A DNA stretch of 64,000 bases from Streptomyces althioticus (GCA_014649355.1 BMSW01000017.1:110682-174681), one strand, 5' to 3'. Positions 50,608 through 59,598 are shown, counted from the stretch's first letter. Notes: generated by a model not told the origin, from the letters alone. Numbers and translations are program-made.

Positions 50608-51413
50608 GTACGGCTCCCCAGCTGGTCGTGCACCGGGACAAGGAGCTGATGGCGCAGGCCGCGGCGGCCCGGCTGATCACCAGGATCGTGGACGCGCAGT
50701 CCTCGCGGGGCGAGGCGTCGGTCGTGCTGACCGGCGGCCGCAACGGCAACGGCCTGCTGGCCGCGCTGGCCGCCGCCCCGGCCCGGGACGCGATCGACTG
50801 GTCGCGCCTGGACCTGTGGTGGGGCGACGAGCGGTTCCTGCCCGACGGCGACCCGGACCGCAACGTCACCCAGGCGCGCGAGGCGCTGCTGGACGCGGTG
50901 CCGCTGGACCCGAAGCGCGTGCACGCCATGCCCGCGTCGGACGGTCCGCACGGCTCGGACGTGGAGGCGGCGGCCGCCGCCTACGCGGCGGAGCTGGCCG
51001 CGGCGGCGGGCCCGGAGACGATGTCATCGGCGGCTACCGCCGCGGGCGTCCCGGTGCCGGCCTTCGACGTGCTGATGCTGGGCGTGGGCCCGGACACGCA
51101 TGTGGCGTCCCTGTTCCCCGAACTGCCCGCGGTCCGCGAGACGGAACGCACGGTGGTCGGCGTCCACGGCGCCCCGAAGCCCCCGCCCACCCGGGTCACC
51201 CTCACCCTCCCCGCGATCCGCGCGGCCCGCGAGGTGTGGCTCCTCGCGGCGGGCGAGGACAAGGCGGAGGCCGCGGCCATCGCCCTGTCGGGAGCGGGCG
51301 AGATCCAGGCCCCGGCAGCGGGAGCGTACGGCCGCTCCCGCACCCTGTGGCTCCTGGACGCGGCAGCGGCGTCGCAGCTCCCGAGGACGCTGTACCCGTC
51401 GGCGACGCCGTGA
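50604..51413 (+). CDS. pgl: 6-phosphogluconolactonase
   Basis: A 269-residue DevB/SOL-type lactonase. Signature segments are VVLTGGRNGNGLLAAL, LDLWWGDERFLPDGDPDRN and VLMLGVGPDTHVASLFPE. It hydrolyses the zwf product. The GGR and GVGPDTH motifs differ slightly from the commoner GGxT and GMGxDGHTASL but retain active-site positions. It is the last gene of the operon; pgi follows about 12 kb downstream on the other strand. Confidence 0.94.
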   Translation: MSTAPQLVVHRDKELMAQAAAARLITRIVDAQSSRGEASVVLTGGRNGNGLLAALAAAPARDAIDWSRLDLWWGDERFLPDGDPDRNVTQAREALLDAVPLDPKRVHAMPASDGPHGSDVEAAAAAYAAELAAAAGPETMSSAATAAGVPVPAFDVLMLGVGPDTHVASLFPELPAVRETERTVVGVHGAPKPPPTRVTLTLPAIRAAREVWLLAAGEDKAEAAAIALSGAGEIQAPAAGAYGRSRTLWLLDAAAASQLPRTLYPSATP

Positions 51414-51435
51414 TCCTTCAAGTCCGCACGGCGCG

Positions 51436-51500
51436 ATCCAGCCCGTCCGGCGTTTGAGGACAAGGCCCGAAGGGCCGAGGGGGGCAAGGGGCGCAGCCCC
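51436..51500. repeat. intergenic repeat after pgl
   Basis: ccagcccgtccggcgtttga begins an element related to the one at 20562. It continues into a short gcccgaagggc stem and a purine-rich run ending gcgcagcccc. Confidence 0.7.
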
Positions 51501-51517
51501 AGGGACGGGAAGGGAAG

Positions 51518-51548
51518 GGGCGGAGGGGGCGACCAACCCCCTCCGCCC
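51518..51548. terminator. bidirectional terminator between pgl and the alpha-glucoside importer
   Basis: A perfect 12-bp stem gggcggaggggg/ccccctccgccc with a 7-nt loop sits between convergent genes, six bases from the permease stop. Confidence 0.83.
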
Positions 51549-51553
51549 ACCCC

Positions 51554-52393
51554 CTACTTCACGGACCCCGCCATGACCCCCTGCACGAAGTGCCGCTGGA
51601 ACGCGAAGAACACCACCACCGGCACCACCAGCGACAGGAACGCCCCCGGCGCCAGCACATCCACGTTGCTGCCGAACTGCCGGATCTGCGACTGCAGTTC
51701 CACCGTCAGCGGCTGCGACGAACTGTCCGCGAACAGCAGTGCCACCAGCATGTCGTTCCACACCCACAGGAACTGGAAGATGGCGAGGCTGGCGATGGCC
51801 GGCCGTCCCACCGGCAGCACCAGCCGGGTGAAGATCCGCCACTCGTTGCCGCCGTCCATCCGCGCGGCCTCCAGCATCTCCTTCGGCATCTCCGCGAAGT
51901 AGTTCCGCAGCAGGAACACCGCGAACGGCAGCCCGTAGGCGACGTGGAACAGCACCACGCCCGGGATGGTCCCGAACAGGCCGAGCTGGCCGAAGAGTTT
52001 GGCGACCGGCAGCAGTCCGATCTGCACGGGCACCACCAGCAGCGCCACGACGACCAGGAACACCGTGTCCCGGCCGGGGAACTCCAGCCAGGCGAAAGCG
52101 TATCCGGCGAGCGCGGCCACCACCACTACGAGCACGGTGGTCGGCACCGAGATCAGGACGGTGTTCCAGAACGCCTGGGTGATGCCGGAGTTGTCCAGCA
52201 GCGCCGAGTAGTTGTCGAAGGACAGCTGCCCGGGGCTGGTGAACACGGTCCACCAGCCGCCCTTCGCGGTGTCCTCCGCGGACCGCAGCGAGGACAGGAA
52301 GAGACCGGCCAGCGGGGTCATCCAGACCAGCCCGATCACCACCAGGAAGGCCTGCACCACCGCGTTGCCCAGGCCGCGACGGATCACGTTCAT
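51554..52393 (-). CDS. alpha-glucoside ABC transporter permease, AglG-type
   Basis: A 279-residue MalG-type permease. The EAA loop reads LEAARMDGGNEWRIFTRLVLP. Helices include VVQAFLVVIGLVWMTPLAGLFL, TVLISVPTTVLVVVVAALAGYA and TVFLVVVALLVVPVQIGLLPV. It is the last gene of the GH13-binding protein-permease operon and overlaps the preceding permease by ATGA. The GH13 enzyme indicates an alpha-glucoside substrate. Confidence 0.9.
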   Translation of the reverse strand: MNVIRRGLGNAVVQAFLVVIGLVWMTPLAGLFLSSLRSAEDTAKGGWWTVFTSPGQLSFDNYSALLDNSGITQAFWNTVLISVPTTVLVVVVAALAGYAFAWLEFPGRDTVFLVVVALLVVPVQIGLLPVAKLFGQLGLFGTIPGVVLFHVAYGLPFAVFLLRNYFAEMPKEMLEAARMDGGNEWRIFTRLVLPVGRPAIASLAIFQFLWVWNDMLVALLFADSSSQPLTVELQSQIRQFGSNVDVLAPGAFLSLVVPVVVFFAFQRHFVQGVMAGSVK

Positions 52394-53754
52394 CGCTGAC
52401 TCCTCTTGAAGCGGCGGACGTTGAACACCATGGCCGGGATGACCAGGAGCAGCAGCAGGACACCGAGCGCGCTGCCCAGTCCCTGGTTGTTGCCGCCGCC
52501 GAACGACACCAGCCACATCTGGGTGGCGAGGACGGTCGCGTCCTCCTGCACGGGCCCGGGCGCGATGATGTAGACGAGGTCGAAGACCTTCATCACGTTG
52601 ATCACCAGCGTCACGAACACCACGGTCAGGACGGGCGCGAGCAGCGGGACGGTGATCCGCCGGAAGATCTGCCACTCGTTGGCGCCGTCCATCCGCGCCG
52701 CCTCCAGCGCGTCCCGGGGCAGCGTGGCGAGGCCGGCCCCGATCAGCACCATCGCGAACCCGGTCCAGATCCACAGGTACGCCCCGATGATCGCCGGGGT
52801 GACCAGCGCCGGGCCGAGCCAGGAGACGCCCTCGTAGGGCGGGGCGAAGTTGTCCGAGGGCAGCTTCAGCGCGTAGGCGCCGTCGTCGAGGCCGGTGAAG
52901 CGGAAGGAGCCGTCGGACGCGGTGGTGGTGCTCGCCACCTTCTTCCCGTCGCGCACCGCCTCGACGGTCAGGCCGGGCAGTCCGCTCTCCTCGCGGTCGA
53001 CCACGCCCGGCTCCCCTCCTCCGCCGGGCGTGAAGTCGAGGTACACCACGCCGCGCACCTCGTCGGGGGCGGCCGTGTCCGACGCCGCCCCGGAGGCGGG
53101 TTCGGCCTCGCCGGGCAGGTCCTTGGGGGCGACGCCGACCAGACCGAGCGCCGCCGTGCCGCCGGGAGAGACGTCCGCGGCGGTGACGTAGGAGCCGTCC
53201 CGTTCCCTGGTGAGGCCTTCTCCGTCGCGGGCGCGGGCCGTCGGGTAGGAGGAGCTTCCGGTGAACGCGTCGTGGACGGAGACGACGGCCGCGTTGAGGA
53301 CGCCCTTGTCGGGGTCCTCGTCGTAGGCGAGGCGGAAGATGATGCCGGCGGCCAGGAAGGACACCGCCATCGGCATGAACAGCAGCAGTTTGAAGGCGGT
53401 GGCCCAGCGCACCTTCTCCACCAGCACGGCCAGGATCAGTCCGAGGCCGGTGAGCAGGGTCGGGGCGACCACGACCCAGACGGCCGTGTTGCGGACGGCC
53501 TTGAGGGTCGCCGGGTCGCGGAACATCTCGGCGTAGTTCTCACCGCCGACGAACTCGGTGCCGGTGGCGTCGAAGAGGCTGCGGCCGACGGAGAACAGCA
53601 CCGGGTAGACGACCAGCGCGCCGAGCAGCAGCAGCGCGGGGAGCGCGAACAGCAGGGCGACGATCCGGCCGCGTCGGCGCAGGCGCCGCCCGCGCGCGCC
53701 GTCGGGCTGCGCGGGGGCGGGCGCTGTCGCCTTCTTCACGACTGTGGCGGTCAT
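52390..53754 (-). CDS. alpha-glucoside ABC permease (AglF-type) with a large extracytoplasmic insert
   Basis: A 454-residue MalF-type permease, about 140 residues longer than usual. Helices flank a soluble insert at about residues 150-320. The insert contains a low-complexity part (PGGGGEPGVVDREESGLPGL) and a CnaB/SdrD-like beta-sandwich motif, GLTVEAVRDGKKVASTTTA then SDGSFRFTGLDDGAYALKLP. The EAA loop LEAARMDGANEWQIFRRITVP is normal, so the permease core is intact. ATG at 53754 lies five bases after the binding-protein stop. The insert may contact the binding protein or the cell wall; that is inference. Confidence 0.9.
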   Translation of the reverse strand: MTATVVKKATAPAPAQPDGARGRRLRRRGRIVALLFALPALLLLGALVVYPVLFSVGRSLFDATGTEFVGGENYAEMFRDPATLKAVRNTAVWVVVAPTLLTGLGLILAVLVEKVRWATAFKLLLFMPMAVSFLAAGIIFRLAYDEDPDKGVLNAAVVSVHDAFTGSSSYPTARARDGEGLTRERDGSYVTAADVSPGGTAALGLVGVAPKDLPGEAEPASGAASDTAAPDEVRGVVYLDFTPGGGGEPGVVDREESGLPGLTVEAVRDGKKVASTTTASDGSFRFTGLDDGAYALKLPSDNFAPPYEGVSWLGPALVTPAIIGAYLWIWTGFAMVLIGAGLATLPRDALEAARMDGANEWQIFRRITVPLLAPVLTVVFVTLVINVMKVFDLVYIIAPGPVQEDATVLATQMWLVSFGGGNNQGLGSALGVLLLLLVIPAMVFNVRRFKRSQR

Positions 53755-53759
53755 GGCCG

Positions 53760-55091
53760 TCAGTTCCCGTAGGCCTTGGCGGCGGCCTTCTCGAGCTCGG
53801 CCGCGGTCTTCCTCGGGTCGGACGGGTCGCGCAGGAAGTCCTGGAGGATCTTCCACTCGCCGGCGCCCTTCGTGCCGCCGAAGGCCGCGGGGGCCTGGTC
53901 GGACATGTCGAAGCGGACCGAGTCGCCGGCCTTGATCAGGGACTCGGCGGTGGCGCGGGTGACGTCGTCGCCGTAGGAGGACGGGTCGAGCTTCTTGTTC
54001 GGGGAGAGGAAGCCGCCCGCCTCGGCCCAGACGGCCGCGGCCTCGGGGCTCGCCAGGTACTCGACCAGCGCCATGCCGGCCTCGCTGTTCTTGCCGTCCT
54101 TGAGGACGACGGCCGCGTCGCCGCCGCTGACCACGGGCGCCTCACCGCCGCCGACCGGCGGGAAGGGGAAGAAGTCCGCGTCGGTGCCGATGGTCCGCCC
54201 GAACTGGTCCTTGGCGACACCGGCCACGAAGTCGCCCTCGTAGACCATGGCGGCCTCGGCCTTCGGTCCGAAGACCTTCTCCACCGAGCCGGGGAAGTCG
54301 GTGTTCAGGGCGCCCTTCTGGCCGCCCGCGATGAGCTGCTTGTCCTTGAACAGCTTGCCGAGCGTGGTGAGCGCGTCGACCACGGTCGGGTCGGTCCACT
54401 TGATCTCGTGCGCGGCGAGGGCGTCGTACTTCTCGGGTCCGGCCTGGGAGAGGTAGACGTTCTCGAACCAGTCGGTGAGGGTCCAGCCGTCCTGGCCGGC
54501 GACGGAGAAGGCGGCGAGACCGGAGTCGGATATGGTCCGGCCGTTCTTCAGCATCTCGTCGTAGGTCTTCGGCTCGGTGACGCCGGCCTGCTCGAGCGCC
54601 TCGGGGCTGTACCAGACGGTCGACTTGTGGGCGGCCTTGAAGTAGAGGCCGTACAGGGTGCCGTCGACGCTGCCGTAGTTCTGCCACACCTCGGCGAAGT
54701 TGGCGCCGACCGCGGACTGCACCTTCTCGTCCAGCGGCTTCAGCCAGCCCTGCCCGGCGAACTGCTTGAGCACACCGACCTGCGGAACCATCACCACGTC
54801 GGGGGCGTTGCCGCCCTCGATCTTGCTGCCGACGACGGTGGAGACGTTGTCGCCGGTGGACACGAACTGGGTCTTCGCGCCGGTCTTCTCGGTGAAGGCG
54901 TCGAGCACCTTCTGGAAGTTCTTCTGCTCACTGCCGGACCAGACGCCGGCCACGGTGACGGTCTGGCCGCCGAGCGCCTTGTCGCCGCCGCCTGCCGCGA
55001 CGGGCTCGCCGCCTCCGCAGGCGGTCGCGCCGAGCGCGAGGACGAGGGCGGTGCATCCGGCGAGCAGGGTGGTACGTCGTCGCATCATCAT
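53760..55091 (-). CDS. alpha-glucoside ABC transporter substrate-binding lipoprotein, AglE-type
   Basis: A 443-residue lipoprotein. The signal peptide MMMRRRTTLLAGCTALVLAL leads to the lipobox LGATAC. The mature domain shows VAGVWSGSEQKNFQKVLDAF, APDVVMVPQVG, GTLYGLYFKAAHKSTVWYS and VLKDGKNSEAGMALVEYLASP. It delivers oligosaccharide to the adjacent permeases. It follows the GH13 gene after 42 bp. Confidence 0.92.
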   Translation of the reverse strand: MMMRRRTTLLAGCTALVLALGATACGGGEPVAAGGGDKALGGQTVTVAGVWSGSEQKNFQKVLDAFTEKTGAKTQFVSTGDNVSTVVGSKIEGGNAPDVVMVPQVGVLKQFAGQGWLKPLDEKVQSAVGANFAEVWQNYGSVDGTLYGLYFKAAHKSTVWYSPEALEQAGVTEPKTYDEMLKNGRTISDSGLAAFSVAGQDGWTLTDWFENVYLSQAGPEKYDALAAHEIKWTDPTVVDALTTLGKLFKDKQLIAGGQKGALNTDFPGSVEKVFGPKAEAAMVYEGDFVAGVAKDQFGRTIGTDADFFPFPPVGGGEAPVVSGGDAAVVLKDGKNSEAGMALVEYLASPEAAAVWAEAGGFLSPNKKLDPSSYGDDVTRATAESLIKAGDSVRFDMSDQAPAAFGGTKGAGEWKILQDFLRDPSDPRKTAAELEKAAAKAYGN

Positions 55092-55133
55092 CGATGTCCC
55101 TTCGGGAAACGGGTGTGGGCCGGGGGGTGCTTC

Positions 55134-56753
55134 TCAGGAGCCGTCGATCCACCAGGCGGCGGTGGAGCCGGGGAGTTCCCCGGGCGGGCAGGGGCCGCTG
55201 GCGAGCAGCGGGGTGCCGTCGGCCGGGGCGGGTACGGGGGCGGTGCCGAAGTTGACGGCGCAGACGAGGTCGTCGCGGGCGAAGGCGAGGACGCCGGGCT
55301 GGGTGTCCAGCCAGCGGAGTGTGCCCTCGCCCAACTGGTGCAGGGCGGACCGCAGTTGCAGGCCGTCGCGGTACAGGTGCCAGGAGGACCGGGTGTCGGC
55401 GAGGGCCCGGTGGGTGGCGTACTCGGCGAAGTAATCGGGCTGCGGCAGCCAGGGCTTGGCGCCCTCGTCGCCGGAGGTGAAGCCGAACGGCGAGGCCTGT
55501 CCGGACCAGGGCAGCGGCACCCGGCAGCCGTCGCGGATGCGGGCGCGGCTGCCGGTGCGCCGGAAGATCGGGTCGGTGAGCACGTCGTCGGGCAGGTCGA
55601 CGACCTCGGGCAGACCGAGTTCCTCGCCCTGGTAGATGTACGCGGCGCCGGGCAGCGCCAGCATCAGCAGCGCGGCGGCGCGGGCACGGGCGGCGCCGAG
55701 TCCGCTGCCCTCGGGGGCGGGTTCGCCGTAGCGGGTGACGGTGCGCACCTGGTCGTGGTTGTTGAGGACCCACGTGACGGTGGAGCCGGTGCCGGCGATG
55801 TCCTGCATGGCCTCGGAGATGACCTTGCGGAAGGCGTCGGCGTCCCAGGGCGCGCCGAGCAGGTCGAAGAAGAACGCCTGGTGGAGCTCGTCCGGGCGGA
55901 CGTACTCGGCGTGCTCGCGGGCCGACGGCACGGACACCTCGCCGACCAGGAGCCGTTCGCGTCCGTCGCGGGCGGTGTACTCCTCGCACACGGCGCGCCA
56001 GTGCCGCCACACGTCGTGCACCTCGGGCTGGTTCCAGGCGAGCGGGTTGACCGAGTCGCGGGTGCGGGCGTCGGCCTCGGGATCCGGGGAGTCGGGCAGC
56101 TCCGGGTGCTTGAAGAGCCCGGCGGCGACGTCGATGCGGAAGCCGTCGACACCCCGGTCGAGCCAGAAACGCAGGACGCCGTCGAACTCGTCGGCGACCT
56201 CGGGGTTGCGCCAGTTCCAGTCCGGCTGCTCGGGCGTGAACATGTGCAGGTACCACTGGCCGGGCCGGCCGTCCGCGTCGGTGACGCGGGTCCAGGCGGG
56301 GCCGCCGAACATGGCGTGCCAGTTGTTGGGCGGCTCGTCGCCGTCGGGGCCGCGGCCGTCGGCGAAGTGGAAGCGAGCCCGCTCGGGGCTGCCGGGTGCG
56401 GCGGCCAGGGCCTCGCGGAACCACGGGTGCGCGCTGGAGCAGTGGTTGGGCACGATGTCGAGCAGCACCCGGACGCCCAGGCGGTGGGCGGAGGCCACCA
56501 GCCGGTCGAACTCGTCGAGGTCGCCGTAGACCGGGTCGACGTCGCGGTAGTCGGCCACGTCGTAGCCGTGGTCGTGCTGGGGCGAGGGGTAGAACGGGCT
56601 GAGCCATATCCCGTCCACGCCGAGCTTCCTCAGGTACGGGAGTCCCGCCCTGACCCCGGCGAGATCGCCGATGCCGTCCCCGGTGCTGTCCAGAAAGCTG
56701 CGGACGTACACCTGGTAGATCACCGCGTCACGCCACCAGTGGTGCCTGTTCAC
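55134..56753 (-). CDS. GH13 alpha-glucosidase (alpha-amylase family)
   Basis: A 539-residue cytoplasmic alpha-glucosidase of the GH13 oligo-1,6-/alpha-glucosidase group. Barrel motifs: WLSPFYPSPQHDHGYD, VLLDIVPNHCSSAH, the nucleophile Asp in VDGFRIDVAAGL, acid/base Glu in LLVGEVSVP and the stabilising Asp in VLNNHDQVR. A C-terminal beta domain closes the protein. It has no signal peptide. The start is GTG 56753. It heads the importer operon and would hydrolyse imported maltose, trehalose or isomaltose-like sugars; linkage specificity is not readable. Confidence 0.94.
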   Translation of the reverse strand: MNRHHWWRDAVIYQVYVRSFLDSTGDGIGDLAGVRAGLPYLRKLGVDGIWLSPFYPSPQHDHGYDVADYRDVDPVYGDLDEFDRLVASAHRLGVRVLLDIVPNHCSSAHPWFREALAAAPGSPERARFHFADGRGPDGDEPPNNWHAMFGGPAWTRVTDADGRPGQWYLHMFTPEQPDWNWRNPEVADEFDGVLRFWLDRGVDGFRIDVAAGLFKHPELPDSPDPEADARTRDSVNPLAWNQPEVHDVWRHWRAVCEEYTARDGRERLLVGEVSVPSAREHAEYVRPDELHQAFFFDLLGAPWDADAFRKVISEAMQDIAGTGSTVTWVLNNHDQVRTVTRYGEPAPEGSGLGAARARAAALLMLALPGAAYIYQGEELGLPEVVDLPDDVLTDPIFRRTGSRARIRDGCRVPLPWSGQASPFGFTSGDEGAKPWLPQPDYFAEYATHRALADTRSSWHLYRDGLQLRSALHQLGEGTLRWLDTQPGVLAFARDDLVCAVNFGTAPVPAPADGTPLLASGPCPPGELPGSTAAWWIDGS

Positions 56754-56788
56754 CCCGATTGACCTGTCTGTGAGGAGCGCCGTTCGTT

Positions 56789-56827
56789 ATGCATGCATGT
56801 TAGGTAGCGGTGAACAGCGGGTGTCAA
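56789..56827 (-). promoter_or_regulatory. promoter/operator region of the alpha-glucoside operon
   Basis: TTGACA (56822-56827, minus strand) is followed by TAACAT (56797-56802) at 19 bp, a long spacing. A perfect palindrome, atgcatgcat (56789-56798), covers the expected start. TTAGGTA-type boxes at 56800 and, inverted, at 56911 are shared with the PadR region. Confidence 0.45.
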
Positions 56828-56935
56828 TGAACGTGCGCAAGCTACCGGGAGGTTACGCGGTGCAGGTCAGGGCAAACGTGGGCGATTCCGGCGCGAACGA
56901 GATGTGCGCGTTACCTAACACGTAACTAGGAACGG

Positions 56936-58207
56936 TCAGCGGGAGGAGACGGCGGCCAGTTCCTCCGCCAGCCGGCGCACCGCGGCCTCGGGCGTCTGCC
57001 GCCCGCTCATCGCGTCGTGCACCACGGCCTGCACCACCAGGCTCACCTGGTCGTAGCGCGGGCTCTTGGGCCGCGGCGCGGCGGCCAGCACGCTCTCACG
57101 CAGGGTCGGCAGGTACGGGAAGCGGCGCACCAGGTCCGGGTCGTCGTACAGACCGGCCCGTACGGGCGGCAGCGCGCCGTGGGTGAGCACCTGGCGCTGC
57201 ACCCGCTCGCCGGTGAGGTAGGCGAGCAGCCGGGCGGCGGAGTCGGGGTGTTCGGCGTGGCTGCTGACGGCCAGGTTGGACCCGCCGAGCACGCTGGTCC
57301 CAGGGCCGTCCGGTCCGGGCAGCGGCACGGCGCCGACCTTCCCCGCGACCTTCGAGTCCGGGGCGGAGGCGGCGACGTACGCGTAGGGCCAGTTGCGCAG
57401 GAAGAGCAGCCGGCCGTCTTGGAAGGCCCGCTTGGACTCCTCCTCCTTGTACGCCAGCGCCTCCTCGGGGATCCAGCCGTCGCGGACCCCCCGGGCCAGG
57501 AAGCCGATGCCCTTGCGGGCGGCCCGGGAGTCCACGGTGACGCGTTCCCCCTCGTCGCCGAGGATGGTGCCGCCCGCCGAGTAGACCGCCTCGGCCGCGT
57601 TCACGGTGAGACCCTCGTAGGGGAGGAACTGGCCCGCGTAGCCGTCCAGTCCGCGCGCCGGGGCGAGGGTCTTCGCGGTCCGTTCCAGTTCGGCCCAGGT
57701 GCGCGGCGGCGGGACGCCCGCCTCGTCGAGGACGTCCTTGCGGTACAGCAGCAGCCCGGCGTTGGTCACGTACGGGACGGCGTACAGCCGGTCGTCGTAG
57801 GTGGCGGTGTCGACGACCGGGGGCAGGAAGGCGTCCAGCGGGAACCGGTCGCGGGGCAGCGGGCGGATCCAGCCGGCGGCGGCGAACTCCGAGGTCCAGC
57901 TGACGTCGATGTTCAGCACGTCGAAGCGGCCGCTCTCGCCGGCCCGCAGGTCGGTGATCATCTGCGCGCGGGTCTCGTCGGCGGAGTCGGGCAGTTCGAC
58001 GAGGGTGACCTCCTCGCCGGGGTGGGTGCGGTTCCAGCCGTCCAGGACGGAGCCGAGGTAGCCGGTGAGATCGCCGGCGGTGGCCAGGGTGAGCGGTCCG
58101 CGCCCGTCCCCGGGGCCTTCGTCGGCGCTCGCGCCGGAGGCGGCATAACCGGTCAGGACGACGATCAGGACGAGAAGGCCCCTACCCGCGGCATGGATCC
58201 ACCGCAT
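56936..58207 (-). CDS. extracellular sugar-binding protein without a lipobox
   Basis: A 423-residue family 1 solute-binding protein. The signal segment GRGLLVLIVVLTGYAASGASA has Tyr where a lipobox Cys would be expected, so it is probably secreted or held by an uncleaved helix rather than lipid-anchored. The fold is complete: VTLVELPDSADETRAQMI, FDVLNIDVSWTSEFAA, AVPYVTNAGLLLYRKDVL, FLRNWPYAYV and GGSNLAVSSHAEHPDSAARLL. This resembles trehalose/maltose LpqY/ThuE-type proteins. No partner permease is adjacent on its own transcript; the nearest are the alpha-glucoside genes downstream. ATG at 58207 has GGAGGAAC upstream. Confidence 0.85.
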   Translation of the reverse strand: MRWIHAAGRGLLVLIVVLTGYAASGASADEGPGDGRGPLTLATAGDLTGYLGSVLDGWNRTHPGEEVTLVELPDSADETRAQMITDLRAGESGRFDVLNIDVSWTSEFAAAGWIRPLPRDRFPLDAFLPPVVDTATYDDRLYAVPYVTNAGLLLYRKDVLDEAGVPPPRTWAELERTAKTLAPARGLDGYAGQFLPYEGLTVNAAEAVYSAGGTILGDEGERVTVDSRAARKGIGFLARGVRDGWIPEEALAYKEEESKRAFQDGRLLFLRNWPYAYVAASAPDSKVAGKVGAVPLPGPDGPGTSVLGGSNLAVSSHAEHPDSAARLLAYLTGERVQRQVLTHGALPPVRAGLYDDPDLVRRFPYLPTLRESVLAAAPRPKSPRYDQVSLVVQAVVHDAMSGRQTPEAAVRRLAEELAAVSSR

Positions 58208-58263
58208 AGGTTCCTCCCTGTACACCGGCACCCGGGCACCCTTGCCGGGGTCAGAGGCCATGT

Positions 58264-58287
58264 ATACCCGTTAGGTATGGGCGATAC
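58264..58287. promoter_or_regulatory. candidate PadR operator between divergent genes
   Basis: atacc-cgtta-ggtat (58264-58278) is an inverted repeat, and a second ATAC follows at 58283, giving ATAC-N7-GTAT-N5-ATAC spacing. PadR repressors often bind ATAC/GTAT or ATGT/ACAT dyads near their own promoters. Confidence 0.5.
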
Positions 58288-58333
58288 TAGGTCCTGCGGC
58301 ACATTACCCAGGAGCGCGAGGAGGAGAGCACGA

Positions 58334-58849
58334 GTGCGGCTGCCCCTCCTGGCGCTGCTCGCCCGCGGCCCGGCGCACGGTTACGAGCTCAAGCAGGACC
58401 TTGAGCAACTGCTGGGCGCCGCGTACCCTCAGCCGAACGTCGGCCAGATCTACGTCACCCTCGGCCGCCTCGAGAAGACGGGGCTGATCGAGGGCGAGGC
58501 CATCGAGCAGTCGAGCCGGCCGAACAAGAAGGTCTACCACCTCACCGAGGCCGGACACGAGGCGCTGCGCGTCTGGTTCGAGGAGACGGCGGACGAGCCG
58601 CGGGTGCGGGACGAGTTCTTCATGAAGCTGGCCCTGGCCCCGCAGACCGGTCTCGCCGACCAGATCTCCCTGATCAACCGCCAGCGCCGCCAGTACTTGA
58701 ACACGATGCGGCAGCTGTCGAAGCTGGCCGCCGCCGAGGACCGGGACAACCGCATCTCCCATCTGCTGATCGAGGGCGCGATGCTGCATCTGCAGGCCGA
58801 TCTCGACTGGCTGGAGCGGTGTCAGGAAGAGCTGGAGGAGCTTCAGTGA
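58334..58849 (+). CDS. PadR-family transcriptional regulator
   Basis: A 171-residue regulator. The PadR winged helix begins LPLLALLARGPAHGYELKQDLEQ and continues GQIYVTLGRLEKTGLIEGE and KKVYHLTEAGHEAL. The C-terminal half (INRQRRQYLNTMRQLSKLAA to the end) forms the helical dimer domain. GTG at 58334 is preceded by AGGAGGAG, which sets the start. It overlaps the ABC ATPase by GTGA and probably represses this exporter operon. Confidence 0.92.
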   Translation: MRLPLLALLARGPAHGYELKQDLEQLLGAAYPQPNVGQIYVTLGRLEKTGLIEGEAIEQSSRPNKKVYHLTEAGHEALRVWFEETADEPRVRDEFFMKLALAPQTGLADQISLINRQRRQYLNTMRQLSKLAAAEDRDNRISHLLIEGAMLHLQADLDWLERCQEELEELQ

Positions 58850-59598
58850 GCGAGAGCGACGCTCCCCTGCTGCACGCCGAAGGCCTGGTCAAGACCCATC
58901 ACGGCGAGGGTGCCCCGGCGCACGCGGTGCGCGGCGTCGACCTGCGGGTGACGCGCGGCGAGTTCGTGGCGGTCACCGGCCCCTCGGGCGCGGGCAAGTC
59001 GACGCTGCTGCATCTGCTCGGCGGGCTCCAGCGGCCGGACGAGGGTTCCATCCGGCTGGACGGCGAGCGTGCCGACGGCTGGAGCGAGGCACGCTGGGCG
59101 GTGGAGCGGCGGCGGCGCATCGGGATCGTGTTCCAGTTCTTCAACCTGGTCTCGGACCTGTCGGTGGCGGACAACGTGGAGCTGCCCGCGCTGCTCGCCG
59201 GGGTCCCGCCGAAGAAGGCCCGCGTGGCACGCCGGGACCTGCTCGCCGAGCTGGGCCTGGAGGGCAAGGAGCGGAGCATGCCGGGCGAGCTGTCCGGCGG
59301 TGAGCAGCAGCGGGTCGCGCTGGCCCGGGCGCTGGTCAACCACCCTCCGCTGCTGCTGGCCGACGAGCCCGCGGGCAGCCTGGACAGCAGGGGCACCCGC
59401 GAGGTGATGCGGCTGCTGTCCCGCTTCCACCAGCGCGGGCAGACGATCCTGCTGGTCACGCACGACGCCCGGCTGGCGAGCGCCGCGGACCGGGTGATCT
59501 CGTTCTTCGACGGCCGGATAGCCGACGACGCCACCCTCGACGCGGGCCCGCCCCCGCGCCGGACGGGCGCGTCCGGCGTGCTGGAGCTCAGGGACTGA
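58846..59598 (+). CDS. ABC transporter ATP-binding protein, MacB/LolD type
   Basis: A 250-residue ATPase for an FtsX-type exporter. Walker A VTGPSGAGKSTLLHLLGG, the LolD-like segment GIVFQFFNLVSDLSVADNVELP, signature LSGGEQQRVALARALVNHP, Walker B LLLADEPAGSLDSRG and switch His LLVTHDARLA. GTG at 58846 overlaps the PadR stop. The gene is followed by about 360 bp of 36-bp repeats before its permease. Confidence 0.94.
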   Translation: MSESDAPLLHAEGLVKTHHGEGAPAHAVRGVDLRVTRGEFVAVTGPSGAGKSTLLHLLGGLQRPDEGSIRLDGERADGWSEARWAVERRRRIGIVFQFFNLVSDLSVADNVELPALLAGVPPKKARVARRDLLAELGLEGKERSMPGELSGGEQQRVALARALVNHPPLLLADEPAGSLDSRGTREVMRLLSRFHQRGQTILLVTHDARLASAADRVISFFDGRIADDATLDAGPPPRRTGASGVLELRD

